From positions 1-64,000 of the forward strand of contig DRHT01000052.1 of NCBI GenBank assembly GCA_011053055.1: a DNA stretch of 64,000 nt. Reading direction: 5' to 3'. This stretch comes from Halopseudomonas sabulinigri. Its GTDB lineage: Bacteria; Pseudomonadota; Gammaproteobacteria; Pseudomonadales; Pseudomonadaceae. The position numbers were made by a program, and so were the translations under genes. The notes under the pieces were generated by a model. It had not been told where the DNA came from, did no database searches, and worked only from the letters and a program-made list of their open reading frames with translations. Shown here one piece after another: positions 9,007 to 17,150 of this stretch (positions are counted from its first letter, which is position 1; each line of letters opens with the position of its first letter).

Positions 9007-10245
9007 ATGAAAAAAAACGTTCTGATTATCGGTGCCGGTGGCGTCGCTCAAGTGGTCGTGCATAAATGCGCGCAACATAATGATGTACTGGGCAGCATTC
9101 ATATTGCTTCACGTACTATCGAAAAGTGCCAGGCGCTGGTCGACAGCGTGCGCGAAAAGAACAGTCTGAAAACGGCTGGTGAGCTGCAGGCCCATGCGTT
9201 GGATGCGCTTGATGTAGAAGCCACCAAAGCCTTGATTGCCAAGACTGAGTCGCAAATTGTCATCAACGTGGGCTCGGCTTTCGTCAATATGACGGTACTG
9301 CAGGCTTGCATCGAAACCGGTGCAGCCTATCTTGATACCGCCATCCATGAAGATCCGAACAAGATTTGCGAGACTCCGCCGTGGTACGCCAACTATGAAT
9401 GGAAGCGCCGCGAACTCTGTGCCGCAAACAAGATAACCGCCATTCTGGGCATTGGTTTTGATCCGGGCGTGGTCAACGCTTACGCTAGTGTCGCGGTCAA
9501 TGAGTACTTCGACAGCGTAGATGAGATCGACATCATTGACATCAATGCCGGTAGCCACGGCAAGTATTTCGCCACCAACTTTGACCCGGAAATCAATTTC
9601 CGCGAGTTTACCGGCGAAGTTTGGTCATGGCAGAACAGCCAGTGGACCAGTAATAAGATGTTTGAGGTCAAGCGCACTGACGACCTGCCCGTGGTGGGCA
9701 CGCAGACCAGCTACATGACCGGGCATGATGAAGTGCATTCGCTGTCGCAGAACCTGAACGTACCCAATGTGCGCTTCTGGATGGGCTTTGGTGAGCACTA
9801 CATCAATGTGTTCACCGTGTTGAACAATCTGGGCCTGCTCTCCGAGCAGCCAGTGACCACCGCTGAAGGGTTGGAAGTGGTGCCGCTCAAGGTAGTCAAA
9901 GCCGTATTGCCTGATCCGTCATCCTTGGCCCCCAACTACAGCGGCAAAACCTGTATTGGTGATCTGGTTAAAGGCAAGAAAGACGGCAAGGACAAAGAAG
10001 TGTTTATCTACAACGTGGCGGATCATGCCGAGGCCTATGCCGAAGTGGGCAGCCAGGGTATTTCCTACACGGCGGGTGTGCCGCCGGTGGCTGCTGCCAT
10101 CCTGATCGCCAATGGCGCCTGGGATGTAGAGAAAATGGTCAACGTTGAAGAGCTGGACGCCAAGCCCTTTATTAACCTGTTGAACGAGATGGGGTTGCCG
10201 ACCCGTATCAAAGACGAGCAGGGTGACCGTGAGCTGAGTTTCTAA
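9007..10245 (+). CDS. Carboxynorspermidine synthase (saccharopine dehydrogenase-like)
   Basis: A 412-residue NAD(P)H-dependent reductase that condenses aspartate semialdehyde with a diamine to form carboxy(nor)spermidine, the substrate of NspC. It starts with a Rossmann motif (IIGAGGVAQVV) and has the saccharopine dehydrogenase C-terminal domain. ATG 9007 has AGGA six bases upstream. An in-frame TTG at 8992 is less likely, because the AAGGAGG before it is too close. It follows nspC by 46 bases and ends at a strong terminator, forming a two-gene operon that gives the cell a SpeE-independent route to triamines. Confidence 0.88.
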   Translation: MKKNVLIIGAGGVAQVVVHKCAQHNDVLGSIHIASRTIEKCQALVDSVREKNSLKTAGELQAHALDALDVEATKALIAKTESQIVINVGSAFVNMTVLQACIETGAAYLDTAIHEDPNKICETPPWYANYEWKRRELCAANKITAILGIGFDPGVVNAYASVAVNEYFDSVDEIDIIDINAGSHGKYFATNFDPEINFREFTGEVWSWQNSQWTSNKMFEVKRTDDLPVVGTQTSYMTGHDEVHSLSQNLNVPNVRFWMGFGEHYINVFTVLNNLGLLSEQPVTTAEGLEVVPLKVVKAVLPDPSSLAPNYSGKTCIGDLVKGKKDGKDKEVFIYNVADHAEAYAEVGSQGISYTAGVPPVAAAILIANGAWDVEKMVNVEELDAKPFINLLNEMGLPTRIKDEQGDRELSF

Positions 10246-10260
10246 ACACAGCGCCAGTCT

Positions 10261-10292
10261 AAAAAAGGCCAGCTGAACAGCTGGCCTTTTTA
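10261..10292. terminator. Bidirectional terminator between converging genes
   Basis: AAAAGGCCAGCTG (10263-10275) pairs perfectly with CAGCTGGCCTTTT (10278-10290). A-run on the left and T-run on the right allow it to end both the carboxynorspermidine synthase gene and the leftward lipoprotein gene at 10295. Confidence 0.9.
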
Positions 10293-10294
10293 CG

Positions 10295-12010
10295 TCAAGG
10301 GACGGGTGTTGATTGCCCCCAGGGCGCTAACAGAACTTCTAGCAGGGTGCCGTCGGCATCCTTGGCAAATCCGACCAGCTCGTCTTCCCGCCCGGCATCT
10401 TCAGACACCGCAGGTGTCTGTACTACGCGCTCACCCGCATCGTCGATAGTATCGATAAAGGCTTCTGGCGAGGCCGTGGCTATTTCCAGTTTTACGGGGT
10501 TGTCGGTGTAGTTGCGCACTGAACCGTTTGTCCAATTCATCAGCACCAACGCCGACCCGCCATAACCCTGCAGGATGTACTCGTTGTACTGGCCAGAAAT
10601 GGGCAAGAACAGCGACACCTTGAAGCCCAGCGTGTCGGCGTAGAAGGCCTTGGCGGCGGCGAGGTCGCTGACGCCGATACCGAAGGCGCCAAAGTAGGAC
10701 TCGGTGGCTGCGGCGTCACCGACGATCTCGATTAGATTATTGTCCACGTCGCGGCCAAATCCGACTACTGCATTGCCGAGCGCAGGGCCCTGATCCGCAG
10801 GCTCAACCAGAATGACGCCGCCAGCATCGCGGATATCCTGCGCAAACGTCGTTGGGTCTTTTGCGTAGAACACCAGTTTGCCCGGATTCTGTCGGTAGTT
10901 GGGAGTCGCCCCGTCGGTAAAGCCCATGAGAATGACCTGCGAGCCACGACCATCGGCAGATTCAAGCACCACTTCTTCGCGGTTATCACGAGTGCGACGT
11001 TCAACCTCGCGCATGCCCAAGCCCTCCGTATAGAAGGCCAAGGCTGTATCCAGATTGCTGACGCCAATGGCGGCGCCGCTCAGGTAGGCGCGAATCGATT
11101 GGCGAATCTCCAGCAAAGTGCCGTCGGCGTCAGACGCATAGCCCACTAGGGTTTTGTTCAAGTCGGCTTCCGCAGAGGGTGCAGGCTCCTGAGTCACAGT
11201 CTGTCCGGCAGCGGTAATGGCGTCGCTCAGGCGTTCAGGCTGCGCGGCGGCCAGCTCCAGTTTTACCGGGTTATCGGTGTAATTACGCGGCGTGGCGTTG
11301 GTCCAGTGCATCAGCACCAGCGCCGAACCACCGGGAACCGGCGAAGTCAGGATGTACTCGTCATATTGGCCGGGTATCTGCAGAAACTGGCTTTCTTCGA
11401 ACCCCAGCGTGTCGACGTAAAAATCGCGTGCTGTATCAAGGTCAGACACCCCAATGCCAAAGGCGCTGAAGTAGGAATCTTTAGCGTCGTCGCTGCCGGT
11501 AATCTCAATCAAGTTGTTGTCTTGATCGCGGCCGAAGCCAACCACAATACCGCCAACGCTGGCTTGCGGTGCTGGCGGCACGGTAATGCGCCCGCCGGCC
11601 AGTGCAAAGCGCGTGGCAAAGGCGGCGGGGTCGTTGGCGTAAAACACCAGCTTGCCCGGGTTCTGCAGGGTGTTGCGGCCAATTCCGTCGGTGTAACTCA
11701 TTAGCACTACGTACGAACCGCGCTTGTCGGCGGATTCCAGTATTACCTCAATGCGGTCATCGCGCGTGACACGTTCCACCTCGCGCATGCCCAAACCCTC
11801 GGTATAGATCTTGAGTGCAGCATCCAGATCAGCAACCCCGACGGCGGCAGCGCGCAGATAAAGGCTGTTTTCACGCTGGTCGGCGGCAGGGGGCGGCGGA
11901 GCCGTCTCATTATTTGAATCACTGCCGCCGCCGCTGCTTAAGCAACCAGACAGCAACAGTGCGAGCAGACCAAGGCTTAACCCTGAGCGGCGGCGGGTAA
12001 CTGATTTCAT
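10295..12010 (-). CDS. Lipoprotein with four VOC (glyoxalase/dioxygenase-fold) modules
   Basis: A 571-residue protein. The signal peptide ends in a lipobox, LLLSGC, with the lipid-bearing Cys near residue 22, followed by a Gly/Ser/Pro-rich linker. Four vicinal-oxygen-chelate modules follow in A-B-A'-B' order (about 50-175, 180-305, 310-430, 435-565). A and A' share GLGMREVER; B and B' share NYTDNPVKLE, so a roughly 260-residue unit has duplicated. Each module keeps the late NLIEI or TLLEI glutamate, but the first-strand histidine that normally binds metal is Ala or Gly in all four. A binding or scaffold role seems as likely as catalysis. ATG 12010 has AAAAAGG seven bases upstream. A TetR-like palindrome lies upstream. 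Confidence 0.8.
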   Translation of the reverse strand: MKSVTRRRSGLSLGLLALLLSGCLSSGGGSDSNNETAPPPPAADQRENSLYLRAAAVGVADLDAALKIYTEGLGMREVERVTRDDRIEVILESADKRGSYVVLMSYTDGIGRNTLQNPGKLVFYANDPAAFATRFALAGGRITVPPAPQASVGGIVVGFGRDQDNNLIEITGSDDAKDSYFSAFGIGVSDLDTARDFYVDTLGFEESQFLQIPGQYDEYILTSPVPGGSALVLMHWTNATPRNYTDNPVKLELAAAQPERLSDAITAAGQTVTQEPAPSAEADLNKTLVGYASDADGTLLEIRQSIRAYLSGAAIGVSNLDTALAFYTEGLGMREVERRTRDNREEVVLESADGRGSQVILMGFTDGATPNYRQNPGKLVFYAKDPTTFAQDIRDAGGVILVEPADQGPALGNAVVGFGRDVDNNLIEIVGDAAATESYFGAFGIGVSDLAAAKAFYADTLGFKVSLFLPISGQYNEYILQGYGGSALVLMNWTNGSVRNYTDNPVKLEIATASPEAFIDTIDDAGERVVQTPAVSEDAGREDELVGFAKDADGTLLEVLLAPWGQSTPVP

Positions 12011-12070
12011 GCTGATACCTTTTTTGTTGTTAGGGTCGCTGCGGTAGACAGCGTATTCACCAAGCAATAA

Positions 12071-12088
12071 TGAATGAATGTTCGTTCA
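12071..12088. promoter_or_regulatory. TetR-type operator-like palindrome upstream of the VOC lipoprotein
   Basis: An 18-bp palindrome reading TGAAyGAAyrTTCrTTCA, with 14 of 18 positions symmetric. The shape is typical of TetR-family operators. It sits about 60 bases upstream of the leftward lipoprotein start and about 150 bases before the rightward ligase gene. No TetR gene is adjacent; regulators of that family lie at 4910 and 27454. Confidence 0.5.
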
Positions 12089-12235
12089 TATTGCAAGCCC
12101 GCGCGTAGTTAAGCTTTGCAGCAATCTCGATCTGTAGCCTATAGGTGGCCCTGCTGGTTGGTCTCGCTGCAAGGGGATGGGGTATGATCCGGCAACGCCA
12201 TTTTCGGCAAATCGGTCAGCAAAGGTAGTAGCGTC

Positions 12236-13585
12236 ATGACGTCCCCATTGTCTGCAGTTCCCATGTCCGAGCGCTTGTCGGGTGTGGCTGATATTGAATG
12301 TGTAACCCCTGATTTGAACGGTATCCCGCGCGGCAAGGTGATGACCGTTGAAGGCTTCCTTAGTGACCGCCGCCTGCAATTGGCGCGAGGGGTTCTGCTG
12401 CAATGCATCATGGGCGGTTACCCCGAAGCCGAGTTTTATGGCTATGACGATGGTGATCTGGTGCTGCATCCGGACGTCGATCAGGTACACGTTTTACCTT
12501 GGCTGGATCAGTCGCGCGCGCTGGCCATTTGCGAAGCGGTGGAGTTGGATGGACAGCTGTCCGGGCTGTCGACTCGCGCGCTGCTGCGCAAAATAGTTAA
12601 TCAGTACGCCGAGCGCGGCTGGACGCCCGTGGTGGCGACCGAGTTGGAGTTCTTTCTGTTCGAGCCCAATCGTGACGACACACAGGCGTTTCAGCCGCCT
12701 ATCGGGCTAGACGGCCGCCGCGAGGTGGGAGCCGGCGCCTTTAGCGTCAGCACCAGCAATGGCCTGAAGCCCTTCTTCGATGAGATTAGCGCCGGTATGG
12801 CCGCGCTGGGTATTCCGCGCGACACCTTTATGCACGAGATGGGTGTTAGTCAGTTCGAGATCAATTTTGTGCACGGTGATCCGGTGTTGATCGCCGATCA
12901 GACCTTCCTGTTTAAGCACATGCTGCACGAGGTGGCGCTCAAGCATGGGCTGATCGCCGTGTGCATGGCCAAACCCTTGGCTCGTGTGCCGGGCTGCTCC
13001 ATGCATATTCACCAGAGCATCGTTGATCAGTGCAGCGGGCAGAACATTTTTACCGATGCAGACACGCAAGCGCCAACTGCGGCTTTTAATCACTTCATTG
13101 GGGGCCTGCAGCACTGCATGGCCGAGCTAACGTTGTTGATGGCGCCCTACGTCAACTCCTATCAGCGTTTTTGCCATGCCTACGCCTCACCAAATAATCT
13201 GTGCTGGTCGCACGACAATCGCGCCGCTGGTCTGCGCATTCCAGCCAGTGAGCCCGTTGCACGTCGAGTAGAGAACCGCTTGCCTGGTGCTGATGCCAAC
13301 CCCTATCTCGCTGTTGCTGCTTCCCTGGCTGCCGGCCTTTACGGTATGGACCACCGCTGTGAGCCTAGCGCCCCGGCGCAGGGCGAGTTCAATGCACCGG
13401 ATGAGCTGGTTCTGCCCAGCACCCTGCACGAGGCGATCAACCGCCTGGATCGCAGCGAGGTCGCCCGCGAGTTGTTCGGCGCCGAATTTATCAACGGCTA
13501 TCTCGCCACCAAGCGTATGGAGCTGGAAAGCTTTATGGACGAGATCACGCCCTGGGAAAGACGTTTTTTGGGTAGCCAGGTATAA
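12236..13585 (+). CDS. Gamma-glutamylpolyamine synthetase-like protein (PuuA/PauA, glutamine synthetase fold)
   Basis: A 449-residue glutamine-synthetase fold ligase that probably attaches glutamate to putrescine or another polyamine using ATP, the entry step of the gamma-glutamyl polyamine route. Visible are the beta-grasp segment with DLNGIPRGK, the metal strand ATELEFFLF, and the PGCSMHIHQSI histidine loop. The NRLPGADANPYL stretch is shared by PuuA and its Pseudomonas paralogues. Its start is ATG 12236 with AAAGG a few bases before. Pseudomonads carry several paralogues, so the amine specificity is uncertain. It stands alone upstream of recC; 85 bases separate them. Confidence 0.82.
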   Translation: MTSPLSAVPMSERLSGVADIECVTPDLNGIPRGKVMTVEGFLSDRRLQLARGVLLQCIMGGYPEAEFYGYDDGDLVLHPDVDQVHVLPWLDQSRALAICEAVELDGQLSGLSTRALLRKIVNQYAERGWTPVVATELEFFLFEPNRDDTQAFQPPIGLDGRREVGAGAFSVSTSNGLKPFFDEISAGMAALGIPRDTFMHEMGVSQFEINFVHGDPVLIADQTFLFKHMLHEVALKHGLIAVCMAKPLARVPGCSMHIHQSIVDQCSGQNIFTDADTQAPTAAFNHFIGGLQHCMAELTLLMAPYVNSYQRFCHAYASPNNLCWSHDNRAAGLRIPASEPVARRVENRLPGADANPYLAVAASLAAGLYGMDHRCEPSAPAQGEFNAPDELVLPSTLHEAINRLDRSEVARELFGAEFINGYLATKRMELESFMDEITPWERRFLGSQV

Positions 13586-13670
13586 CCGGCCTTTGTCTAT
13601 GACCTGCGACCGGCTTTGTCGCAGCGCTATGCCAGACTGCCACTGCTTTCACCGCTGATCAGGAACCACC

Positions 13671-16600
13671 ATGCAGGACGCCGATACGCTCACCCCCGGA
13701 TTGATGATCATCCACGGCAACCGCCTGGAAACCCTGCGTGAGCTGGTGGTGGACTGGATGCGTATGCATCCGCTCGGTCCCTTGGAAAACGAAGTGATAC
13801 TGGTACAGAGCAACGGGATTGCCCAGTGGCTGCAGATGGCGCTGGCGGCCGATCCGGATGACGGCGGCAGTGGCATTGCCGCCGCGCTTGATGTGCAGTT
13901 GCCCGCGCGCTTTTTATGGGACAGCTACCGGGGTGTGCTCGGCCGCGATGCGGTGCCGGAGCAGTCACCGCTCGACAAGCAGCCGCTGCTTTGGCGGTTG
14001 ATGCGGCTGTTGCCTGAGCTGCTGGAGCAACCGGCCTTTGCGCCGCTCAAACGCTTCCTGGCGGATGACAGTGATTGTCGTAAACGTTATCAACTTGCCG
14101 AGCGTTTGGCCGATCTGTTTGACCAATATCAGGTTTACCGTGCCGACTGGTTGAATGATTGGGCCGCTGGAGAGGACCGCATCGGTCTCGCGCGCGAAGG
14201 TTATCGTCCGCTGGAAGCCGAAGAGCTATGGCAGCCGGCGTTGTGGCGGGCGGTGCTGGCCGATGTGGGCATTGAGCGGTTGAGCGATAGCCGTGCTGGT
14301 ATTCATCCGCGTTTTGTTGAGCGCATGCTGAGCAGCGAGCAACGCCCGGCTGGCCTGCCGCGTCGGGTCATCGTGTTTGGCATTTCTTCCCTGCCGGCCC
14401 AGATGCTGGAAGCGCTGGCGGTAATTGGCCGGTTTTCACAGGTGCTACTCGGTGTACTCAACCCCTGCCAATTCCATTGGGGTGACATCGTTGCCGACCA
14501 GGATTTGCTGCGGCATCAATATCGCCGGCAACAACGCCGCCCTGGCTCGCCTGTGCAACTGGATGAAAATACCTTGCATCAACATGCGCATCCGTTGCTG
14601 GCGGCATGGGGCAAACAAGGCCGCGATTACATCAATTTGCTTGATCAGCATGATGAGCGTGCTGCTTATGAGACGCGCTTTGCCGTTATTAACGGCGGCC
14701 GCGTAGACCTGTTTGATGAGCCACAGAGCAACCATCTGTTGGCGCAACTGCAAAGCGATATTCTTGAGCTAAGGCCGCTAAGTGAAACCCGCGATCAGTG
14801 GCCGGCGCTGGATATCGAGCACGATTATTCGCTGCGCTTTCACATCGCCCACAGCCCGCAGCGCGAAGTGGAAATTCTGCACGACCAATTACTCGATGCA
14901 TTTGCCAGCGATCCAGAACTGAAACCACGCGACATCATTGTGATGGTGCCGGACGTGAATACCTACGCGCCGCACATCCAGGCGGTGTTCGGCCAATACA
15001 GTGCCGACGATCCGCGCGCCATTCCTTATACCCTGGCTGATCAAGGTCAGCGTGGGCAGGAGCCGCTGCTGATTGCGCTGGAGCATCTGTTGCGCCTGCC
15101 AGACAGCCGCCTGCCAGTGAGTGAAGTGTTTGATTTGCTGGACGTACCCGCACTGCGCAATCGCTTTGATCTGGTTGAGCTTGAGTTGCCCACGCTGCAC
15201 CGCTGGATCGAAGGCGCCGGTGTGCGCTGGGGGCTGGATCAGCAACGCCGTGAAGCGCTCGGGCTACCCGCCGGCCTGGAAGCCAACAGCTGGCGCTTTG
15301 GCCTGCGACGCATGCTTTTGGGCTACGCCGGAGGCGGCACAACCTCCTGGCAGGGCATAGAACCCTATGACGAAGTGGGCGGGCTGGACGCTGCGCTGAT
15401 CGGCCCACTCAGCCAGTTGCTGCAACGGCTGGATGAACACGAGCAGCAGCTACGCCAGCCAGCCGCGCCGATTGTTTGGGGCGAGCGTCTACGCCAGCTG
15501 TTGGATGACTTTTTTAACGCCGAAACCGAACGCGATCAGCTACTGCTGGCGCAGTTGCAAGAGAGCCTGGCCAGTTGGCTGGAGCTTTGCGAGGCCGTTG
15601 CGCTGGATACGCCCTTGCCGCTAAATGTGGTCGCGGAGGCGTGGCTGGACGGTGTTGGCCAGTCGCAACTAAGCCAACGTTTTCTCGCCGGCTCGGTTAA
15701 CGTCTGCACCCTGATGCCGATGCGCGCGATCCCGTTCAAGCGTATCTGTCTGCTCGGTATGAATGACGGCGATTATCCTCGCGCGCAGCCGCCGCTGGAC
15801 TTTGATCTGATGGGGCGTGATTACCGCCCCGGTGACCGCTCGCGCCGCGAGGATGACCGGTACCTGCTGTTGGAAGCGCTACTCTCCGCCCGCGACGGCC
15901 TCTATATAAGCTGGGTGGGCCGCAGCATTCGGGATAATAGCGAACGGCCGCCTTCGGTGCTGGTCGCGCAGCTGCGCGATCATTTAAAGGCCGGCTGGCG
16001 ATTGGCCAATGACGATGATCTGCTCGCAGCACTCACTATCGAGCATCCATTGCAGCCTTTCAGTCGTCGCTATTTTGATGCTGCCTCGCCGCTGTTCAGT
16101 TACGCCAGCGAGTGGCGCGCACTGCACGATAGCGCGCGGGCGCAGGAAGATAACGTAGCGCTACCGTCGCTGGCGCTTGAGGCGCCCATCGAGCTGGTAT
16201 CGCTACAACGTTTTCTGCGTCATCCAGTGGAGCACTTTTTTAACACTCGTCTTAAGGTCTGGCTGCAAGAGCAGGACGCCAGCGCAGAAGACGATGAGCC
16301 CTTCGCGCTGGATGGCCTGCAGCAGCACCAGCTCAGTCAGTGGCTGCTGGAACGGGTACAGCAAGCACCGCTGGACGCCGACTGGCAGGCGCTGCTCACG
16401 CAAGAGGCTGCGCGATTGCAGCAACGCGGCGAGCTGCCACTTGCCGGCTTTGGTGAGTTGGCTCGTGAACAGCTATTGAGCCCATTACAGGATCAACTTG
16501 AGCGTTATCGCCAGCAGGCGCTGCTCTGGGATCGTGTGCTGCCAAATCCGTTGGCCCTAGAGGCCAGTGCACCGGGTATAGCAGTCGTCAGTTGGTTGGC

Positions 16601-17150
16601 CGGCGTTCGCGAATCCACCGAGGTGGCTGGGTTGCTGCGGCTGCAGATGCTGACCGGTAAAGCGCTGGACGGCAAAGGCAAGAATAAGACGCCGCGCTGG
16701 CGCAAACTGTTGAATGAGCTGAGCCTGCACCTGCTGGCCGCCGCCAGTGGCCATCGCCTGACGACCTGTTTGATCTGCGCTGATGCGAGCATACACATGC
16801 TGCCGTTGGAGCAGTCACGCGCGGTGACCATTCTGCGCGATTGGTTGTTGGGTTGGTTAGAAGGCTTACGGCGGCCGTTGCCTGTCGCGGTGGAAACGGC
16901 GTTCGCCTATCTGCTTGAGCAAGACGAGAACAAGCAAATGGACAAGGCTCGTGCCTGTTACGAGGGCTCGGCTTACGCACTTGGCGAGCGCGACAAAAGT
17001 GTCGCGCTGCAGCGCAGCTACCCGGCTTTTGCCAGCTTGGTCGCTGACGAAGAGTTTGCCGGCTGGGCCGAGGCGCTGTATCAACCGCTGCTGCGAGGGC
17101 TGGATGACGGCTGGCTGGAATTCAGCGTAGTCGGGGAGGAAGCACAATGA
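13671..17150 (+). CDS. recC: Exodeoxyribonuclease V subunit gamma
   Basis: A 1159-residue RecC, the Chi-scanning subunit of the RecBCD helicase-nuclease that processes double-strand breaks. The N-terminus has IIHGNRLETL and VQSNGIAQWLQ, and the helicase-like domains and RecB-nuclease-like C-terminal domain (inactive in RecC) follow at normal length (E. coli about 1122). It is the first gene of a recC-recB-recD operon. Its TGA overlaps the recB start in an ATGA, so translation is coupled. Confidence 0.96.
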   Translation: MQDADTLTPGLMIIHGNRLETLRELVVDWMRMHPLGPLENEVILVQSNGIAQWLQMALAADPDDGGSGIAAALDVQLPARFLWDSYRGVLGRDAVPEQSPLDKQPLLWRLMRLLPELLEQPAFAPLKRFLADDSDCRKRYQLAERLADLFDQYQVYRADWLNDWAAGEDRIGLAREGYRPLEAEELWQPALWRAVLADVGIERLSDSRAGIHPRFVERMLSSEQRPAGLPRRVIVFGISSLPAQMLEALAVIGRFSQVLLGVLNPCQFHWGDIVADQDLLRHQYRRQQRRPGSPVQLDENTLHQHAHPLLAAWGKQGRDYINLLDQHDERAAYETRFAVINGGRVDLFDEPQSNHLLAQLQSDILELRPLSETRDQWPALDIEHDYSLRFHIAHSPQREVEILHDQLLDAFASDPELKPRDIIVMVPDVNTYAPHIQAVFGQYSADDPRAIPYTLADQGQRGQEPLLIALEHLLRLPDSRLPVSEVFDLLDVPALRNRFDLVELELPTLHRWIEGAGVRWGLDQQRREALGLPAGLEANSWRFGLRRMLLGYAGGGTTSWQGIEPYDEVGGLDAALIGPLSQLLQRLDEHEQQLRQPAAPIVWGERLRQLLDDFFNAETERDQLLLAQLQESLASWLELCEAVALDTPLPLNVVAEAWLDGVGQSQLSQRFLAGSVNVCTLMPMRAIPFKRICLLGMNDGDYPRAQPPLDFDLMGRDYRPGDRSRREDDRYLLLEALLSARDGLYISWVGRSIRDNSERPPSVLVAQLRDHLKAGWRLANDDDLLAALTIEHPLQPFSRRYFDAASPLFSYASEWRALHDSARAQEDNVALPSLALEAPIELVSLQRFLRHPVEHFFNTRLKVWLQEQDASAEDDEPFALDGLQQHQLSQWLLERVQQAPLDADWQALLTQEAARLQQRGELPLAGFGELAREQLLSPLQDQLERYRQQALLWDRVLPNPLALEASAPGIAVVSWLAGVRESTEVAGLLRLQMLTGKALDGKGKNKTPRWRKLLNELSLHLLAAASGHRLTTCLICADASIHMLPLEQSRAVTILRDWLLGWLEGLRRPLPVAVETAFAYLLEQDENKQMDKARACYEGSAYALGERDKSVALQRSYPAFASLVADEEFAGWAEALYQPLLRGLDDGWLEFSVVGEEAQ

